From the NCBI RefSeq assembly GCF_013307225.1, contig NZ_CP028942.1:62001-126000 (forward strand): a stretch of 64,000 nucleotides of DNA, read 5' to 3'. Positions within the stretch are counted from its first letter, which is position 1; each line of letters starts with the position of its first letter. Source of the stretch: Polynucleobacter tropicus (GTDB taxonomy: Bacteria > Pseudomonadota > Gammaproteobacteria > Burkholderiales > Burkholderiaceae). Below the pieces are notes generated by a model, which was given only the letters and a program-made list of their open reading frames with translations, did no database searches and was not told where the DNA came from. The translations under genes were made by a program, and so were the position numbers. Shown here piece by piece: positions 60,729 to 64,000 of this stretch.

Positions 60729-62045
60729 CTAATGGTCTTCTGGTTTGGTATGTGAGGCGAATAGTTTTGGCAGTAACTTAATCAAGGCGTCGCGCTCGGC
60801 GCCATTGGAGTGTTGTAGTGCATGTAGTGAACCATGCAAGAATTTATTTGTAAGACCTTGTGCCATTGCACTTAATACTTCTTGTGGATCATCACCGCGC
60901 ATAAGGCGCTTCATAGCGCGCTCTAATTCAAGTTGTCTTAGTCGTTCACCTTGTTGTTGAATATCTTGGATTAATGGCACTGCGTTGCGCCCTTGCATCC
61001 AATGCATAAAGTTGCCAACCCGATCTTCAATAATTGCTTCGGCCTGACTGACGGCTGCTTGACGTAAATTGGCTCCGGTTTGGATCATGACGCCTAGATC
61101 ATCAACGGTATAGAGGTACACATCGTCAAGTCTGGTAATTTCTGGTTCGAAATCACGCGGCACAGCTAAATCAATCATCACCATGGGTTTATGACGCCGT
61201 TGCTTGAGAGCACTTTCCACCATACCAAGACCAATGATGGGTAATGATGAAGCCGTGCTTGAAACAATAATGTCGAATTCGTGTAGACGACCAGGCAATT
61301 CAGATAGCTTGAATGACTCTGCCTGAATATCTTGTGAAGCAATAGAGTCCGCTAATTCTTGCCCACGTTCAATCGTGCGGTTAGTAATCGCTACATTCTT
61401 GGGCTTACGCGCTACAAAATGCGTTGCGCACAAGGAAATCATTTCTCCTGCGCCGATGAATAGAATTTTTTGATCAGAAATTTTTTCAAAGATGCGTTCG
61501 GACAATCGCACAGCAGCTGCAGCCATAGAAATTGAGTGAGCACCAATTTCCGTCGATCCGCGTACCTCTTTAGCAACAGCAAAGGTTTTTTGAAATAACT
61601 GATTTAAGTAAGTGCCCAATACACCTGCATCATTTGCAGTGCGGACCGCATCTTTCATTTGCCCAAGAATTTGGGTTTCACCAATCACCATAGAATCTAA
61701 TCCGCACGCCACTCTGAATGCATGGCGAACAGCATCAGATTGCGGCAATGAGTAAATGTGGGGTTGAAGGCTGCTTGGTGCAAGTTGCTGAGTTTTTGCT
61801 AACCAGTCAAAAGTGGCTTCATGCAAAATATCTGCGGCGCTTGCATCATTGGCGGCGCAATAGACTTCGGTGCGGTTACAGGTAGATAGAATGGTTGCTT
61901 CGGGCAGGCCAGATTGATTCGCTCCAAGCAGATGCTGGCGAAGATCGTGCAACGCTTCTTGAAGAAATTCAGGATCAAAGGCGACCTTTTCCCGAATGGC
62001 GACCGGCGCTGTGTGATGATTGATGCCGAGTGTCAACAACTTCAT
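60729..62045 (-). CDS. hemA: Glutamyl-tRNA reductase
   Basis: HemA reduces glutamyl-tRNA to glutamate semialdehyde, the first step of heme synthesis in this lineage. The 438-residue product starts [20 protein letters not shown], has the catalytic C56 in [27 protein letters not shown] near 110-124, and the NADPH-binding LFIGAGEMI near 195. I chose ATG 62045; a longer frame to 62207 adds a non-conserved stretch. Confidence 0.96.
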   Translation of the reverse strand: MKLLTLGINHHTAPVAIREKVAFDPEFLQEALHDLRQHLLGANQSGLPEATILSTCNRTEVYCAANDASAADILHEATFDWLAKTQQLAPSSLQPHIYSLPQSDAVRHAFRVACGLDSMVIGETQILGQMKDAVRTANDAGVLGTYLNQLFQKTFAVAKEVRGSTEIGAHSISMAAAAVRLSERIFEKISDQKILFIGAGEMISLCATHFVARKPKNVAITNRTIERGQELADSIASQDIQAESFKLSELPGRLHEFDIIVSSTASSLPIIGLGMVESALKQRRHKPMVMIDLAVPRDFEPEITRLDDVYLYTVDDLGVMIQTGANLRQAAVSQAEAIIEDRVGNFMHWMQGRNAVPLIQDIQQQGERLRQLELERAMKRLMRGDDPQEVLSAMAQGLTNKFLHGSLHALQHSNGAERDALIKLLPKLFASHTKPEDH

Positions 62046-62098
62046 AATGGCAATTATAGATTTGATGCCCTCAATCATGGGCGCAAAAGGGGATAAAA

Positions 62099-62377
62099 AT
62101 GGGTTTTTTGGCTTTTTTGCTGATCGGGGGTGCCTCAGGTGTGGCCACCTGGATTTTTTACCCAGGAAACCCAAAAAAACGTCCAAATCCTGCAATTCGG
62201 ACTTCAAATCTACAGGGTTTGCTGGTTGCAGCCTTACTTGGGTTTATCGCAGCTGCTTTGGGAGCTTATGTGGGTCAGTACCTCAATCTTTTTCAATCGG
62301 GGCAAATGCTGGAGTGGGCGGCAGCAATTTTGGCTTCCTGCGCTATTGGATGCGTTTACACAACTTTAACTAAATAA
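62099..62377 (+). CDS. Small membrane protein, YeaQ/YmgE (GlsB) type
   Basis: The 92-residue product has three hydrophobic segments (about 2-18, 40-62 and 70-86) with the glycine-rich pattern of the YeaQ/YmgE family, for example [18 protein letters not shown] and [20 protein letters not shown]. Its function in the family is unknown. It is divergent from hemA and overlaps the end of ung by 12 bases. Confidence 0.75.
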   Translation: MGFLAFLLIGGASGVATWIFYPGNPKKRPNPAIRTSNLQGLLVAALLGFIAAALGAYVGQYLNLFQSGQMLEWAAAILASCAIGCVYTTLTK

Positions 62378-63139
62378 ATTGCCTTGAGCCTTTTCATCTT
62401 TGGTTGTTGTAGTTTTCACCCATTGGATTGGTTCTAGGTGGTGAGTAATTAACCAGTCATTGGTTTTTGTAAAGTGTCGACAACTATCTTTGTCAGCAGG
62501 CGCTAAAAAGGGCAAGTTTGTTTTGTATACACCTAGACCGGAGGGGTGTGAAGATTGCAAAACGAGTTGATCGTTATTTTGAACAATCAAAGGTAATTTG
62601 CTTTGAGCATGCCCACCCCAAAGTAGCCAAACCAACTGCGGCTTTTGGGTTGATAGTGCAGAAATCAATCTGTCAATCAAACTCTTCCAGCCTAAATTCG
62701 TATGACTTCCAGCCTCGCCCAATTTGACGCTGAGCGCAGTATTGAGTAATAAAACTCCCTGCTCAGCCCAGTGATGCAAGTCGCCATTCGATAATGCACC
62801 AAAACCCTCGATGCTGAGTGCTTTACTAATGTTGCGTAGCGAGCTGGGAAACTCTCGTGAGTTAGGCGAGATATTATTTGGAATAGAAAATGCCAAGCCT
62901 TGTGCGAGACCAGGAGAGTGATAAGGATCCTGACCTAGGATGACTACCTTTACAGAGTCAACGGGGGTTAATGCGAGTGCTTTGAAAAAATTTTGTGGCT
63001 CGGGCCGAACCATTCCAAGATTGGTATTCAATTCGTTTTGAATATTGTTCTCGAGTAGTTTCCAGTCGGGACTGTCGAAATAGTCGCCCAATAACTCGCG
63101 CCAGTCTTGTGGAATGGCTTCCTTGGAAAAGGAGTACAT
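62366..63139 (-). CDS. ung: Uracil-DNA glycosylase, family 1
   Basis: Ung removes uracil from DNA at the start of base excision repair. The 257-residue product has the catalytic Asp71 in ILGQDPYHSPGLAQG, LLLNTALSV near 130 and His198 in SSHPSGLG. The last motif usually reads HPSPLS and here reads HPSGLG, followed by VYKTNLPFL. The length is a little over the family average. Confidence 0.93.
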   Translation of the reverse strand: MYSFSKEAIPQDWRELLGDYFDSPDWKLLENNIQNELNTNLGMVRPEPQNFFKALALTPVDSVKVVILGQDPYHSPGLAQGLAFSIPNNISPNSREFPSSLRNISKALSIEGFGALSNGDLHHWAEQGVLLLNTALSVKLGEAGSHTNLGWKSLIDRLISALSTQKPQLVWLLWGGHAQSKLPLIVQNNDQLVLQSSHPSGLGVYKTNLPFLAPADKDSCRHFTKTNDWLITHHLEPIQWVKTTTTKDEKAQGNLFS

Positions 63140-63147
63140 AGTCTACG

Positions 63148-64000
63148 CTACTTAGTAAGACTGGGGGTAGGGGTGGACGATAGAACGAGATCGTATTGTG
63201 CTGGCAGTTGAGCAGGTTGCAACACCATGATGCGTTCGTGCTCAAGATCATCGCGGTAAAAACAAACAGAGATATTTTGATGATCTGTCAGGCTGTTGAG
63301 AACCTTATCCCAGCGGTTGCTAGTGATGCGTTGACCATTAATGCTTGCCAAAAGGTCGCCTGGTGCTAATCCAGCTTCTTGAGCGGCACCGCCATCTAGG
63401 ACATGAGTAATTTTGAGCCAACCATTTGATTCAGAATGACGCAGCCCAAGCTGTAGTTTGATCTTCTCTAGCTTTGTCTGAACTTTTAAATTTACAGACA
63501 CTACTTTTGATGAAATCCACTTCTGCAGTGGAATATCTTCAGTTCCATATACATAGCGTGATTTAAAGTCGCCCCATATTTTTTGGAATCCACTGCCAAG
63601 TAGCCGATCAATTAAGTCATCTAATCCATGCTCTGCAATTCCATCTAGCGTTACACCATGCTTTTGCCAAATTAAGCGCATTAAATCATCTAATGATTTT
63701 TTGTTTTTAGAGAATGCGCGGATTTGTAAATCTAGGCCAAGCGCCAATAATGCGCCTTTGCCGTAGTAACTTACAACAGCATTCGGTGTGTTTTCATCGG
63801 CTTGATAGTATTTTGTCCAGGCGTCAAAAGAGCTATCGGCCAAGCTTTGCTTTAATCTTCCTGGGCTACGCAGAACACCGTTCCAGTTGTCTGCAACCAA
63901 CTTGAGATATTGAGCTGGGTTAATTCGTTTGCTTCTGAAGAGCTGAAGATCATCGTAGTAGCTAGTGAAGCCTTCAAAAAGCCAAAGTAATTGGGTGTGG
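63148..64000 (-). CDS. M61-family peptidase with PDZ domain, C-terminal part
   Basis: The reading frame runs off the window edge at 64000, so the N-terminal part, including the HEXXH motif, lies outside. The visible 283 residues begin near the third zinc ligand, EGFTSYYDDL, followed by a helical region and a C-terminal PDZ domain (about 195-270, with GWLKITHVLDGGAAQEAGLA and GDLLASINGQRI). This fits the M61 glycyl-aminopeptidase-like family. The frame is open to the edge. Confidence 0.88.
   Translation of the reverse strand, partial: HTQLLWLFEGFTSYYDDLQLFRSKRINPAQYLKLVADNWNGVLRSPGRLKQSLADSSFDAWTKYYQADENTPNAVVSYYGKGALLALGLDLQIRAFSKNKKSLDDLMRLIWQKHGVTLDGIAEHGLDDLIDRLLGSGFQKIWGDFKSRYVYGTEDIPLQKWISSKVVSVNLKVQTKLEKIKLQLGLRHSESNGWLKITHVLDGGAAQEAGLAPGDLLASINGQRITSNRWDKVLNSLTDHQNISVCFYRDDLEHERIMVLQPAQLPAQYDLVLSSTPTPSLTK

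Overview
The window looks like a chromosomal core region of a betaproteobacterium of the order Burkholderiales. The moderate GC content, the protein sequences and the compact gene order fit a small freshwater genome such as Polynucleobacter. The genus is an inference from recall; the order is well supported by the ribosomal cluster, the cutA-dsbD neighbour, petABC-sspAB, the gltBD-mla-murA-his series and the porin. No prophage, plasmid, CRISPR array or rRNA operon is visible. One tRNA is present.

Layout. 1-9953: the end of the S10 operon (rpsC', rplP, rpmC, rpsQ), then the spc cluster (rplN to rpmJ, with secY and infA) and the alpha cluster (rpsM, rpsK, rpsD, rpoA, rplQ), closed by a strong terminator. 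Structured leaders precede rplN and rpsD. 10022-16638: cutA, dsbD, hemB, engB, a diheme cytochrome c4, lysA, lptM and cyaY. 16650-22548: aroB, aroK, a short secretin and an unrecognised inner-membrane protein on the minus strand, divergent from the class A penicillin-binding protein. This is the place where pilMNOPQ normally sits, but pilM, pilN, pilO and pilP are missing as separate genes. 22561-23363: a RAYT-type transposase with a palindromic element.

23450-38800: a long co-directional run of gltBD, the Mla phospholipid transport genes (mlaF, E, D, A, C, B), a YadGH-type ABC exporter, a BolA-family gene, murA, hisG and hisD. 38806-43746: the rest of histidine biosynthesis, with hisC on the opposite strand inside the cluster. 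43762-45694: a HIT protein and tatABC. 45700-51517: a Sel1-repeat protein, a major porin, a TPR/glycosyltransferase-like protein with a perfect internal tandem repeat, and mscL. 51655-55608: the cytochrome bc1 complex and sspAB. 55626-55701: tRNA-Thr(TGT). 55748-64000: an MHS-type transporter, rmuC, grxD, prmC, prfA, hemA, a small membrane protein, ung and the 3' end of an M61 peptidase gene.

How the genes fit together: translation (ribosomal proteins, IF-1, RF1 and its methylase PrmC), envelope building and maintenance (SecY, Tat, Mla, MurA, PBP1A, porin, MscL), respiration and heme (HemA, HemB, cytochromes c4, c1 and b, Rieske, DsbD) and amino-acid synthesis (lysine, shikimate, glutamate, histidine). 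HemA and PrmC/RF1 are clustered, as in many proteobacteria. The Rieske protein carries a Tat-like N-terminus, and a tat operon lies 6 kb away. The most unusual parts are the reduced secretin locus, the inverted hisC, the RAYT element, the 102-bp coding repeat and the two ribosomal leaders.
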